NCBI GenBank assembly: GCA_013349435.1
Contig: DUZQ01000008.1
Location: 1 to 63,803, forward strand
DNA from: Planctomycetota bacterium
GTDB taxonomy: Bacteria > Planctomycetota > Phycisphaerae > Sedimentisphaerales > Anaerohalosphaeraceae
Direction: 5' to 3'
DNA length: 63,803 nt
Of the stretch, positions 1-8,642 are shown in pieces (the first letter of the stretch is position 1; every line of letters begins with the position of its first letter). The notes under the pieces are model-generated. The model made no database searches. It saw nothing but the letters and a program-made list of their open reading frames with translations, and had not been told where the DNA came from. Made by a program: the position numbers and the translations under genes.

Positions 1-242
1 GTAAATAAAGGTTATTGTGGCCCGCTTCCTGCGGGACCACGGAAAATTAAATACTTGGGGCGTAACGCACGACCCCGCATATTATAACCTCTTGCGGGAG
101 GCTCCGGTTTCATAGCTTATCCGTGTGCTCTGCGGTGAATTATTCATTTTGGTAATACACTTCCATAAAAAACCAGTGGAATTCTCACCCAAATCATATA
201 TACTACCATCTGTTTCAATTGTATTTGAATTTCGGAATAATT
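1..242. other. Upstream region of lysA with short hairpins
   Basis: No convincing gene lies here. A compact inverted repeat at 17-40 pairs GTGG-CCCGC with GCGGG-CCAC around a TTCCT loop, with one bulged A. A second small GGGG/CCCC pairing lies near 57-76. These could be the end of an upstream transcript or a structured leader, but I cannot assign a known RNA family. The short minus-strand frame across 144-362 is a shadow of lysA. Confidence 0.35.
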
Positions 243-1544
243 ATGGACCATTTTAATTACGAAAAGGGCAGGCTGTTTGCCGAACAGGTCGATGTCGGCG
301 ACATCGCAAGCGAGGTCGGTACGCCTGTCTATATCTACAGCAAGGCAACCTTCGGCGATCATCTTGGCAAGGTTCAGGCCGCCTACGCCGGCGTTGAAAA
401 TACGATTTGCTACTCCATAAAGGCCTGCGGGAATATTAATATCCTGAAATTTTTAGCCGAGGCCGGCAGCGGTTTTGACATCGTAAGCGGTGGTGAGCTA
501 TACCGTGCAAAATCGGCCGGTGCCGATTGTTCAAAGATTGTCTATGCAGGTGTCGGCAAAACAGATGCCGAGATTACCGAAGCGCTTAACGAGAAAATCG
601 GTTATTTCAATATCGAGTCGGAAGCCGAGCTTGAAAACCTTATTAAACTGGCGAAAAAAACCGGGCAAACAACCAAAGCAGCTCTTCGTGTAAATCCTGA
701 TGTTGACCCCCGGACACATACGTACACGGCTACCGGTCAAAAGGAAACGAAGTTCGGCGTTGATATTGAACGCGCCGGACAGGTGTTTTCGAAATACGGC
801 GCAAATGAAAGCGTTCGACTTTGTGCGATTCATGTTCACTTAGGTTCCGCGGGAAAGACGGTGGAGCCGTATGCCGAAGCGATGCAAAAGACGATAAAAC
901 TCATCGAGAAATTAAGAGATGACGGCTTCACAATAGAGGCAATTGATATAGGGGGAGGTTACGGCGCCGATTACGAAACGGATACCGCACCGACGGCGGC
1001 CGACTACGCCGGGGCTATTATCCCGTTTGTGCAAAACAAAAACCTCAAGCTCATCCTTGAACCCGGTGCAAGCATCGCAGCTAATTCAGCGATATTGGTG
1101 ACGAAGGTCTTGTATCTTAAGACGGGCGGCGCCAAGAAATTTGTGATCGTCGATGCCGGAATGAATGACCTTATCCGTCCACCATTGTATAATGCATTCC
1201 ATTTCATCTGGCCGACGGCGGTGGACAAAGGTTTCGTGCCGGGCAAAAGGGAAAGAGAGCCACAAATCAACGGACTCGAGGTAGTCGATATTGTCGGTCC
1301 GGTTTGCGAGAGCGCCGATTTCTTTGCGCAGGGGCGCGCGATTCCGCCCGTGAAGCGGGGCGATTTGATTTCTATCTTCACAGCAGGTGCCTACGGCTTC
1401 ACGATGAGCAGTAATTATAACACCCGTCCGCTGGCCGCTGAGGTGCTTGTCGATGGCGACAAATTCACGGTAATAAGGAAACGTCAGAATTACGAAGATT
1501 TAATCAGCCTGGAGAAAGACCCAAAAGACCTTAGCACACCATAG
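243..1544 (+). CDS. lysA: Diaminopimelate decarboxylase
   Basis: This is the PLP-dependent last step of lysine synthesis, converting meso-diaminopimelate to L-lysine and CO2 in the cytoplasm. The 433-residue length fits the family. The PLP lysine is K60 in CYSIKACGN. Further family landmarks are HVHLGS, a glycine-rich IDIGGGYG phosphate-binding turn, EPGASI, and CESADFF, which carries the active-site cysteine from the partner subunit. A start at 219 is possible, but the ATG at 243 gives the usual N-terminus (MDHFNYEKG). A cytochrome gene follows 13 bases after the stop. The family call is firm; the start is moderately sure. Confidence 0.95.
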   Translation: MDHFNYEKGRLFAEQVDVGDIASEVGTPVYIYSKATFGDHLGKVQAAYAGVENTICYSIKACGNINILKFLAEAGSGFDIVSGGELYRAKSAGADCSKIVYAGVGKTDAEITEALNEKIGYFNIESEAELENLIKLAKKTGQTTKAALRVNPDVDPRTHTYTATGQKETKFGVDIERAGQVFSKYGANESVRLCAIHVHLGSAGKTVEPYAEAMQKTIKLIEKLRDDGFTIEAIDIGGGYGADYETDTAPTAADYAGAIIPFVQNKNLKLILEPGASIAANSAILVTKVLYLKTGGAKKFVIVDAGMNDLIRPPLYNAFHFIWPTAVDKGFVPGKREREPQINGLEVVDIVGPVCESADFFAQGRAIPPVKRGDLISIFTAGAYGFTMSSNYNTRPLAAEVLVDGDKFTVIRKRQNYEDLISLEKDPKDLSTP

Positions 1545-1557
1545 TAACAACAAGCGT

Positions 1558-2106
1558 ATGATTGATATGTTGGCTCGAAAGATATTTAAGTTTATAAAAG
1601 TACATATAATCGCATTTTCACTCGGCTTTGGCTTTGCCGTACTGACCTTTGTCGGTGTAAACGCTGCAACGGCACCTTTTTCTACTTCGGACTATTGTGG
1701 GCGCCAATGCCATGAGATGCGAACCTCATACGACACCTGGGAGATTTCCGAGCACGGAGCGGGCAAAATCGGGGTCCGCGTTGAATGTATCGATTGCCAC
1801 CTGCCGCCGAAAGAAAAGTTCTTCTCACACCTGGCGGTCAAAGCATACTACGGTGCCAGAGATGTTTACAAGCACTACTTCGGCGACGAATACGATTTGG
1901 AAAAGTTCCAGAAAAAGGTTTTTGAGTCGATGCGTGACCAAACGTGCCTTTACTGTCATGATAATTTGCTTGCAAATCCCAGCGGACCTGCAGCAAAAAT
2001 CGCCCATGTCGCTTCTTTAGCCGGTCCGGATTTGCCGGAAACCCGATGTCTCGCCTGTCACGAACAGACCGGCCATCATCGCAAGGATAAAGCTGATGAT
2101 GATTAG
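1558..2106 (+). CDS. NapC/NrfH-like membrane-anchored tetraheme cytochrome c
   Basis: This 182-residue protein has one N-terminal membrane anchor (about residues 15-36) followed by four haem-attachment sites: CGRQCH (47-52), CIDCH (77-81), CLYCH (130-134) and CLACH (164-168). The CHEM after the first site matches the CHxM arrangement of NapC/NrfH quinol dehydrogenases, which pass electrons from the quinol pool to periplasmic reductases. The first site has three residues between the cysteines (CX3CH) instead of two. No nrfA, nap or other terminal reductase lies nearby, so the electron acceptor is unknown. It may share the lysA transcript. The start could also be the ATG at 1567. Confidence 0.85.
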   Translation: MIDMLARKIFKFIKVHIIAFSLGFGFAVLTFVGVNAATAPFSTSDYCGRQCHEMRTSYDTWEISEHGAGKIGVRVECIDCHLPPKEKFFSHLAVKAYYGARDVYKHYFGDEYDLEKFQKKVFESMRDQTCLYCHDNLLANPSGPAAKIAHVASLAGPDLPETRCLACHEQTGHHRKDKADDD

Positions 2107-2210
2107 CTCAGAGAACGCCGGGCACAGGAATTTTTCTTGAAATGATTTTATCTGATATTATACTCATGGTCTGAACTGGTATGTACCATTTTTAAAAAGG
2201 ACTGTTGACG

Positions 2211-2693
2211 ATGTCGGAAAATAAAGAAACGAAATTACAAAGGGTAAAAGAACTGGTCGAACTTATGAAGGCCAATGACCTTGTGGAGCTTGAGATTGCC
2301 GACGGCGACAGCAAGATACTGCTTAAGCGCCCCCAGCCTGTCGGTCCCACCATAACCCAGCTATCGCCGGTGCCGGCCCCGGTTATTACACCTGCAGTAC
2401 CTGTTGAGCAAACGGTTCAGGCACAAACACCGGCCGAACAGCAAGACGTGGGTCTGGCTGAGATTAAATCGCCGATAGTCGGCACATTCTACTCGGCATC
2501 GAGTCCCGACTCACAGCCTTATGTTGACATCGGCACAAGGGTCAGCCCCGACACCGTTGTGTGCATTGTTGAGGCGATGAAGGTGATGAATGAAATCAAG
2601 GCTGAGACCAGCGGTACGATTGTTGAAGTACTTTGCGAGACGGGCGAGGCGGTCGAGTACGGCCAGTTGCTGTTTAAGGTCAAACCGGATTGA
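2211..2693 (+). CDS. accB: Biotin carboxyl carrier protein of acetyl-CoA carboxylase
   Basis: This carrier subunit holds biotin during carboxylation of acetyl-CoA, the first committed step of fatty-acid synthesis. The biotinylation motif EAMKVMNE is present with K124 as the modified lysine. Before it lies a Pro/Ala/Val-rich flexible linker (about residues 43-76), and the C-terminal 80 residues are the biotinyl domain. ATG 2211 is preferred to the TTG at 2205, because AAAAAGGA ends about 10 bases upstream of the ATG and would crowd the TTG. accC follows 75 bases later, the classic accBC arrangement. Confidence 0.96.
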   Translation: MSENKETKLQRVKELVELMKANDLVELEIADGDSKILLKRPQPVGPTITQLSPVPAPVITPAVPVEQTVQAQTPAEQQDVGLAEIKSPIVGTFYSASSPDSQPYVDIGTRVSPDTVVCIVEAMKVMNEIKAETSGTIVEVLCETGEAVEYGQLLFKVKPD

Positions 2694-2767
2694 TTGTTCG
2701 ATTGAATTTTTGAGCGGAGCAGCTTAAGAAATATCCATGTGAGCAGATACGAGCAGAGCAGGTCTAT

Positions 2768-4108
2768 ATGTTTTCAAGAATCCTTATTGCAAACAGAGGT
2801 GAGATAGCGCTTCGAATAATTCGAGCCTGCCATGAGCTTGGAATTGAGGCGGTGGCTGTGTACTCCCAGGCTGATGCCGACGCTGAATATCTCCGACTGG
2901 CGGACGAAGCTATTTGCATCGGTCCCGCAAGACCGGCTGAGAGTTATCTTAGTATCCCGAGAATCATCAGTGCAGCGGAAATCGCCGATGTTGAGGCTAT
3001 CCATCCCGGGTACGGTTTTCTGGCCGAGAACGCTCACTTTGCCGAGGTATGCGCGGAGTGCGGGATAGCCTTTATCGGTCCGACCCCTGAATCAATGCAA
3101 CTTTTGGGGGACAAAATCGCCGCCCGCGAGCTTGCTGAACGCGCCAGAGTTTTCATCATACCAGGCTCGGAAGGGGCGATTGAAGATGAGGCTGAGGCGA
3201 TTAAAATTGCGAACAAAATCGGTTATCCTGTTATCATAAAGGCGGCTGCCGGCGGTGGTGGTCGGGGGATGCGTGTTGTACATAACGACATAACCCTGCG
3301 CGCGGCGATTGGAGGGGCAAGGGCTGAAGCTGAGGCGGCGTTCAAAAATGGCGCCTTGTATTTGGAGAAGTTTATTTCCGAGCCTCGGCACGTCGAGGTC
3401 CAGGTTATTGCCGACAAGGCCGGTAATGTACTGCACTTCTACGAGCGTGACTGCACTATTCAGCGAAGGCATCAGAAACTCATCGAAGAATCGCCGTGCC
3501 CGGTGCTCGAAGAAAAGAGAAGAGAAGAACTTTGCAAAGCCGCGTTAAGGGTGGTAAAGGAAGCAAATTATGTCAACGCCGCTACGGTGGAATTCCTCCT
3601 CGACAAGGAAAACAGGTTCTACTTTATGGAGGTCAATACCCGCATTCAGGTGGAGCATCCGGTAACAGAGATGGTTACCGGCCAAGACCTTATCAAATGG
3701 CAGTTGAAGATTGCAAGCGGCCAGACTATAGACCTCCGTCAAAAAGATATTAAGCATACCGGTGTAGCCATCGAATGTCGTATCAATGCCGAGGACCCGG
3801 CTAAAGATTTTTCACCCTGCCCCGGCAGGATAACAAAGTTCATACTGCCCGGCGGCATAGGTGTGCGCGTCGATACGCATCAGTGCCAGGGGTGTACGGT
3901 ATCGCCCTACTATGACTCAATGATCGCTAAGCTTATCGTTCACAAAAAAACCAGAGACCAGGCCATTAACACTATGAAGCGGGCACTGGCGGAATTCAGA
4001 ATCGAGCCGATAAAGACAACCATACCAGCCTGCATGGAGATACTGTCCCACAGCGATTACGCAAGTAGCCGAATCGACACAGGCTTCGTCGAACGCCTGC
4101 TTGGCTAA
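2768..4108 (+). CDS. accC: Biotin carboxylase subunit of acetyl-CoA carboxylase
   Basis: This enzyme carboxylates the biotin of AccB using ATP and bicarbonate. The 446-residue length is typical. The N-terminal domain opens with [14 protein letters not shown]. The ATP-grasp domain shows the glycine-rich loop [14 protein letters not shown] and the bicarbonate/biotin-site motif [14 protein letters not shown]. The C-terminal biotin-carboxylase domain includes [12 protein letters not shown]. It is co-directional with accB and probably co-transcribed. The carboxyltransferase genes accA/accD are not in the window. Confidence 0.97.
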   Translation: MFSRILIANRGEIALRIIRACHELGIEAVAVYSQADADAEYLRLADEAICIGPARPAESYLSIPRIISAAEIADVEAIHPGYGFLAENAHFAEVCAECGIAFIGPTPESMQLLGDKIAARELAERARVFIIPGSEGAIEDEAEAIKIANKIGYPVIIKAAAGGGGRGMRVVHNDITLRAAIGGARAEAEAAFKNGALYLEKFISEPRHVEVQVIADKAGNVLHFYERDCTIQRRHQKLIEESPCPVLEEKRREELCKAALRVVKEANYVNAATVEFLLDKENRFYFMEVNTRIQVEHPVTEMVTGQDLIKWQLKIASGQTIDLRQKDIKHTGVAIECRINAEDPAKDFSPCPGRITKFILPGGIGVRVDTHQCQGCTVSPYYDSMIAKLIVHKKTRDQAINTMKRALAEFRIEPIKTTIPACMEILSHSDYASSRIDTGFVERLLG

Positions 4109-4276
4109 CCTGCGTTTTTAGCCACAGAGAGGCCACAGGGAGCACAGAGGAGAAAGAAAAAAAGTCATTTTGAATTAGCCTTTAATCCCGTCGGGTCGAA
4201 GGAGTTTCAACCTTCGAGCCACGAGCGACCGGCGACGAGCAATGAAGCATGCGATGAATCACACCGGCTTGCTGCT
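4109..4276. other. Convergent intergenic region with hairpin
   Basis: This gap lies between accC (plus) and the end of the type III RM locus (minus). It holds purine-rich text of the CCACAGAG...CACAGAGG kind, a dispersed motif often seen between genes in such genomes. A 7-bp inverted repeat TCGAAGG/CCTTCGA lies at 4196-4217. Neither strand has a T-tract after the hairpin, so a rho-independent terminator is not clearly supported. Confidence 0.4.
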
Positions 4277-4576
4277 TTATTTTTTCTCCTTTTTGCGCTG
4301 AAGTTCATCAAACAAAGAAAGCTGTACCGGCTGGGAATAAAAACCGTACTTTTCAAGAAGCTCCATATACTTCGCCTTTGACAACAACACAAAATTCGCC
4401 ATATCCGCCTCTATCTCCGAATCCCAGTAATTGTCATAATCCAGCATCTGTGCATCTATATCGCTGCTTAGCAGCGGTCCACATGAAGACACAACCTGCC
4501 CAACCTCATCAGTCTCTATCGCAAACAAATCACCAGTCTTCTTATGCTTGTATATCGCTTTCTTCGTCTTAGTCAT
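4277..4576 (-). CDS. Hypothetical small protein linked to the type III RM locus
   Basis: This 99-residue product is not recognised. It is charged and lysine-rich at both ends. The middle is acidic (DIDAQMLDYDNYWDSEIEAD), and there is a short QLSLFDEL motif near the C-terminus. It starts 27 bases after the res stop codon on the same strand, so it is likely the last gene of that operon. Small acidic proteins in this position can be accessory or control proteins of restriction systems, but nothing in the sequence proves this. Coding status is supported by position and frame only. Confidence 0.55.
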   Translation of the reverse strand: MTKTKKAIYKHKKTGDLFAIETDEVGQVVSSCGPLLSSDIDAQMLDYDNYWDSEIEADMANFVLLSKAKYMELLEKYGFYSQPVQLSLFDELQRKKEKK

Positions 4577-4603
4577 GTCTTTTGCCCAAGATCTTAAAAT
4601 CTA

Positions 4604-7243
4604 TCAACCAATTACAATATCTCTGAGTTTACTAATAGGAGCCTCAAAACGAACTCCTGGAAAGTTTTCAAAGTGTTTTTTTCCGCACTGTATTTTTTGC
4701 TGTTCTACAATGGTTAGTTGATCAAGCTCAGTAGTCCCTTTTGTTTCTGCCACAAAGTAAATTTTCCTGTCATTTTCAAACACGATAGCCCAATCAGGAT
4801 TATATTTTCCTATTGGCGTCTGAATCTTAAACCAGAACGGAAGCTTGATATAGAATTTAATATCTTCTCTCGTTTCCAGCTCTTTGACGAATTTTCTTTC
4901 AACACCACTGTCCACAGGGACGTAATCATACAGTGTTTTGTCTTTATTTGTCACAGTGAACAAGCTCTCAAGATAATCTTCTAATTCCTCATTTTCGAAA
5001 AGCCGCATATCCCAATAATCCCCTGCTATCTTCTCATATTTGATCCCATCTACCATCATCTGTCGTAGTATTCTTAGTGTCTCGTAGACAGCTAAATCCA
5101 TGAATTGCTGTGGATTTCGTGGTATCTTGGATATTTTTCCAGAAGATTGAAGAATTTTCAGTATCGTTCCTTTAGTGAGTTTTGTTCTTTCCTGAATATA
5201 GCTCAAAATATCAGGGATGTCATTTATCGGAGTCTTAATATCAAGGCTTTTTTCTCTTATGACACTTCCTTCAACACCTTCATCAGCAATATCGATACTG
5301 GCCCTTCGGCTGACGAGTTTTGGCGTCGTAACTCTTATGTTAGAAATAGCTCTGCCTGCTTTTTTAATCAACTCGTCCGTGCTGTATTCTACGCGATAGC
5401 GCGTCTTGTTTTTTATCCGTGCCCAAAGCTTCTTAAAATTGGGGTCAAGAAGTAACCGTTTTTTGAGTTTTAGCCTTTTCCTTCTCCGTTTATCTTTGAT
5501 TCTTTCTTTGCTGAATGTAACGCCGCATTCATCCTCAATTTCAGTTTGCAAACTCCTGGCAAAATCTTCGTAACTTTCATTTGCAGTTACCGTCAATATG
5601 TTTATAGTCTCGTCCCAGATTCGTTGCCCGTCCTGATTTACAGGAAGCCTCATCCCCCGACCGATTTCCTGTCGTTTTTTAATATTGGACTGTGTTTCAT
5701 TCAACGTGCAGATTTGAAATACGTTGGGATTGTCCCATCCCTCGCGCAACGCTGAGTGAGAGAATATGAACCTTAACGGCTCTTTAATATCTAACAGTTT
5801 CTCCTTGTCCTTCATTATCAGCGCATAAGTATCGTCATCCGCCTGACTATCGCCCCTCGTATCCTTCCAAATTTCCTTCTTATCCTGCGAAAAATAGCCA
5901 TCGTGTACTTCTTCTGCTCTGTAGCGTATCAACCCTTTGTATTTATGGCTGCCGCAGAGTTCTTCATAAGCCTCCTCAAACCATTTTGCCAACTTCCCTT
6001 TTACAGCGTTACCGTCCTCATATTTCCTGTAGTTGGCTACCCTGTCAATAAAGAACAAAGATAACACCTTGATCCCTTTTTCCTTAAGCCTTGCTTCTTT
6101 ATCTAAGTGGTTTGCAATCGTGCTTCTGATTTGAAATTGCATAACCTCATCCGTCAAGCCGCCCTCCGCTTGTCCGACGTGAATTACTTTACCGTTGCTG
6201 AATGTAATTGTTTGTTGACCAACGTCAATTTCATTGACAATATATCCAACCCTGTAAATTTCTCTTTGGTTGCTCAACCTGTATAAGTCCTGTCCCACCC
6301 GAACAGTTACGGCCTTTTTCTTTACTCCTTCATTAGTAGCAACGTCAATCTTCATACTCGCTGTAACGGTGTTTTTCTTCGACCTGACCGATTTCAATTG
6401 AACAAATGCTGCGTTCTGAGCGTCCTCGCTTTCAATTCCATCGACCTCAATCTTTTTCACGAGTCCTAAATCATAAGCCCTTACAGGATTAAGATTATAA
6501 ATCAGGTTATAATGATACTTATGCGTGGCTGAATAACGCAGTGTACAGAGTGGATTCAGATTTTCTATAGCCTGTCTCCGATTTTCGGTCTCCATATTCT
6601 GGGGTTCGTCAACTATAACTATAGGCCGGACACTCTGTATAAAATCGATTGGTATGCCCCAGTCGCTGTCCTGGTAAATAATATTCCCTGCTCGCGCAAA
6701 CTGGTCTATGTTCATTACAAGGATTTGAAGCGAATTAGTAGTCGCAAAATTCCTGCTCAATCCCCTTTTCTTCGGGTCATATACGTAAAAATCCATCTCA
6801 GGATTCTCGTAAAGCAAATCAAAATGTTCCTTTGTTATCTCAAGATTCTTAAGAACCCCCTCTTTAATTGCAAGGCTGGGTACAACAATTATGAACTTCT
6901 TAAAGCCGTAAGTTTTATATAGCTCATGTATTGTCCGAAGATAAACGTATGTCTTACCCGTCCCCGTCTCCATCTCAAGCGAAAAATGTAAGCCTTGCAG
7001 CTTTGCACTAACCTCAATATCGTTCTGCTTTTGTACTTCCTGCAAGTTAGAAAGCATTGTCTCTTCTGTAAGGTTAAGCCTGTTTCCTACCACAAAACAA
7101 CTGCTGTACAGATAACCATCCTCAGGAAGGCTTATCTCGCTTGTGAGCGAACCGAAACCAGCCGGCTGACCCTTAAATAAATCAACCGCCGACTTTATCG
7201 CTTCTAATTGATATTCCTGATTTGCGTCAAATTGAAGTTTCAT
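4604..7243 (-). CDS. res: Type III restriction endonuclease subunit (helicase-nuclease)
   Basis: This is the Res subunit, an ATP-driven translocase that works with Mod to cut unmodified DNA. The 879 residues contain Walker A METGTGKTYVYL, the DEAD-box variant DEPQ typical of type III Res, YSATHKYHY (motif III), and the C-terminal helicase motifs REGWDNP and EIGRGMRLP. Near the C-terminus YNPDWAIVF...FVAETKG fits a PD-(D/E)xK nuclease. Its ATG overlaps the dinD-like stop by one base (TAATG), showing translational coupling. The protein looks intact, whereas its partner mod is frameshifted, which matters for whether the system is active. Confidence 0.93.
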   Translation of the reverse strand: MKLQFDANQEYQLEAIKSAVDLFKGQPAGFGSLTSEISLPEDGYLYSSCFVVGNRLNLTEETMLSNLQEVQKQNDIEVSAKLQGLHFSLEMETGTGKTYVYLRTIHELYKTYGFKKFIIVVPSLAIKEGVLKNLEITKEHFDLLYENPEMDFYVYDPKKRGLSRNFATTNSLQILVMNIDQFARAGNIIYQDSDWGIPIDFIQSVRPIVIVDEPQNMETENRRQAIENLNPLCTLRYSATHKYHYNLIYNLNPVRAYDLGLVKKIEVDGIESEDAQNAAFVQLKSVRSKKNTVTASMKIDVATNEGVKKKAVTVRVGQDLYRLSNQREIYRVGYIVNEIDVGQQTITFSNGKVIHVGQAEGGLTDEVMQFQIRSTIANHLDKEARLKEKGIKVLSLFFIDRVANYRKYEDGNAVKGKLAKWFEEAYEELCGSHKYKGLIRYRAEEVHDGYFSQDKKEIWKDTRGDSQADDDTYALIMKDKEKLLDIKEPLRFIFSHSALREGWDNPNVFQICTLNETQSNIKKRQEIGRGMRLPVNQDGQRIWDETINILTVTANESYEDFARSLQTEIEDECGVTFSKERIKDKRRRKRLKLKKRLLLDPNFKKLWARIKNKTRYRVEYSTDELIKKAGRAISNIRVTTPKLVSRRASIDIADEGVEGSVIREKSLDIKTPINDIPDILSYIQERTKLTKGTILKILQSSGKISKIPRNPQQFMDLAVYETLRILRQMMVDGIKYEKIAGDYWDMRLFENEELEDYLESLFTVTNKDKTLYDYVPVDSGVERKFVKELETREDIKFYIKLPFWFKIQTPIGKYNPDWAIVFENDRKIYFVAETKGTTELDQLTIVEQQKIQCGKKHFENFPGVRFEAPISKLRDIVIG

Positions 7244-8127
7244 TATACATCTTTTTTCTTTGATGCTTGTTTCTTTTTGGATAAACCCAAAGTTTTGGCT
7301 TTAGCTGTCAGCTTCTTTTGCTCGGAAACCAGCCTGCGTTCTATTTTTTTGGCATCTTCTGCCGGAGGCAGTTCTTCAGGTTTGATATTCCGTTTGACAA
7401 GAAGTTTCCTGACCTCCTCATTGTTTTTGACATGTTCTTTCGTAATACCAGCCTCAGTATGCAGGTCGTCTCGTTTAATATTAAAATTGCTTATTTCGTT
7501 GGCAAAGTCTTTTGCTTTTATCGTAATTGTAGGAAGAAAATCCGCCAACGCCCTGCCCCTTGGGACGTCAAGACGCTCTTTCATTTGCCTTGTGGTCTTG
7601 CCTCCGAATAAAGCCCGGTCACCCTTACTTCTTATACGGCCAAAACTCTGGCCATCCCCTAACCTCTCGAAAATAATCCCTGAAAGTTCCTTTTCAGATA
7701 ATGTCAGTTTCCTTCGGGCATTTATCCGTTCAACCTCGGCAATCCTTTTCTCGATTATCTCCTGTTTGCGGGTCTGGACGGCAAAATATGTCTGTGCAAA
7801 AGCAATAGCGTCTTTTGAGGGGTCTCCGTTCTGGGCAATCAGATAACAGGCATAACGAGTCAGGGCAATATCGTCAATTTCCCGAACCGCTCCGGAGCCG
7901 AGTCCGACCTTTTTCCTGATGTCAAGAAAATGGTCTGAAATCTCAAAACCGGCGTTTTTGCAGGAAATTTTGGCTTTTTCTATAACCTTCGCAAAATTCT
8001 CCCACTTGGAATAACCAAGCAGTTTTTGCAGGTTCCTTGCTAACCAAAATTCCGTCCCCGTATCTTCTGATACATAAAGGCTCTTCTCAAAATCGTTATG
8101 CAGTTGAACAAGAACTTCTTTTTCCAT
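7243..8127 (-). CDS. DinD-like protein (BRO-N/antirepressor-type N-terminus)
   Basis: This 294-residue protein resembles DNA-damage-inducible protein D. The N-terminal half carries a BRO-N/KilA-type region (TEFWLARNLQKLLGYSKW), followed by GSGAVREIDDIALTRYACYL, a DinD hallmark. The C-terminus is very lysine-rich. It lies between mod and res in one operon, 20 bases after the mod C-terminal frame, and overlaps the res start by one base. DinD of E. coli is SOS-induced and has been linked to RecA filament disassembly; a role here in sensing or tuning restriction is inference. Such cargo genes inside RM operons are known. Confidence 0.85.
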   Translation of the reverse strand: MEKEVLVQLHNDFEKSLYVSEDTGTEFWLARNLQKLLGYSKWENFAKVIEKAKISCKNAGFEISDHFLDIRKKVGLGSGAVREIDDIALTRYACYLIAQNGDPSKDAIAFAQTYFAVQTRKQEIIEKRIAEVERINARRKLTLSEKELSGIIFERLGDGQSFGRIRSKGDRALFGGKTTRQMKERLDVPRGRALADFLPTITIKAKDFANEISNFNIKRDDLHTEAGITKEHVKNNEEVRKLLVKRNIKPEELPPAEDAKKIERRLVSEQKKLTAKAKTLGLSKKKQASKKKDV

Positions 8128-8147
8128 AGTTTCCCTGCCGCCTCTTT

Positions 8148-8642
8148 CTATATCACCTTAAAATCGATTTTTCCTGATTCCATTTGCAGGCTCGTGTTAG
8201 TCTTTAGCTGGTCGTTACCACTAAAGGCCTTATCCAGACATAGGAATTTTTCAGGCTTGGCTTTTATAATATTGTCTATGAGCTTTTGCGTAATTTTGTC
8301 CTCAAGGCAGATAATGAGTCTGCCTTCATCAACCGAAAAGTACTGCTTACCGTTTGACCTTTTTGCTTCAACCGAAACGTTAAGGTCAAGACCGCTTTTT
8401 AATATAAGTTCGTAAAGTATATTTTCCTGCTTGGCCTCCGGCTGGACATTATCTACAAAAAGACCCATCTGCTTCTCAAGTTCTCTCGGTGCCTTGACAT
8501 CACTTCTCCATATCTTGAAATTACTTTCTGAGAGCCTGAAAACTTTGAATCCCAAATCAAGCTTTCCTTTGTCAAAATCGAGCTTATTCTTCTTTTCCTT
8601 CTTTAATCTTCTTCGCTGCCCTTCGGATTCTTTCCTTCCCAA
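8148..8642 (-). pseudogene. mod: C-terminal fragment of type III methyltransferase Mod (out of frame)
   Basis: This reading frame encodes the missing end of Mod. From about 8600 downward it reads LDLGFKVFRLSESNFKIW, a conserved C-terminal stretch of type III Mod proteins. The ATG at 8642 lies inside the upstream mod frame and is probably not a real start. The upstream frame ends at TAA (8584-8586) within an AAGAAGG-AAAAGAAGAATAAG purine tract. Moving one base forward there joins the two frames into a normal-length Mod of about 630 residues. Causes could be a one-base insertion in the A-run, phase variation, programmed frameshifting or a sequencing error. Confidence 0.8.

Noticed and set aside
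1-242. Possible tmRNA, RNase P or tRNA at the window start
   Set aside because: Small hairpins occur but no T-loop or conserved RNase P/tmRNA sequence was found.
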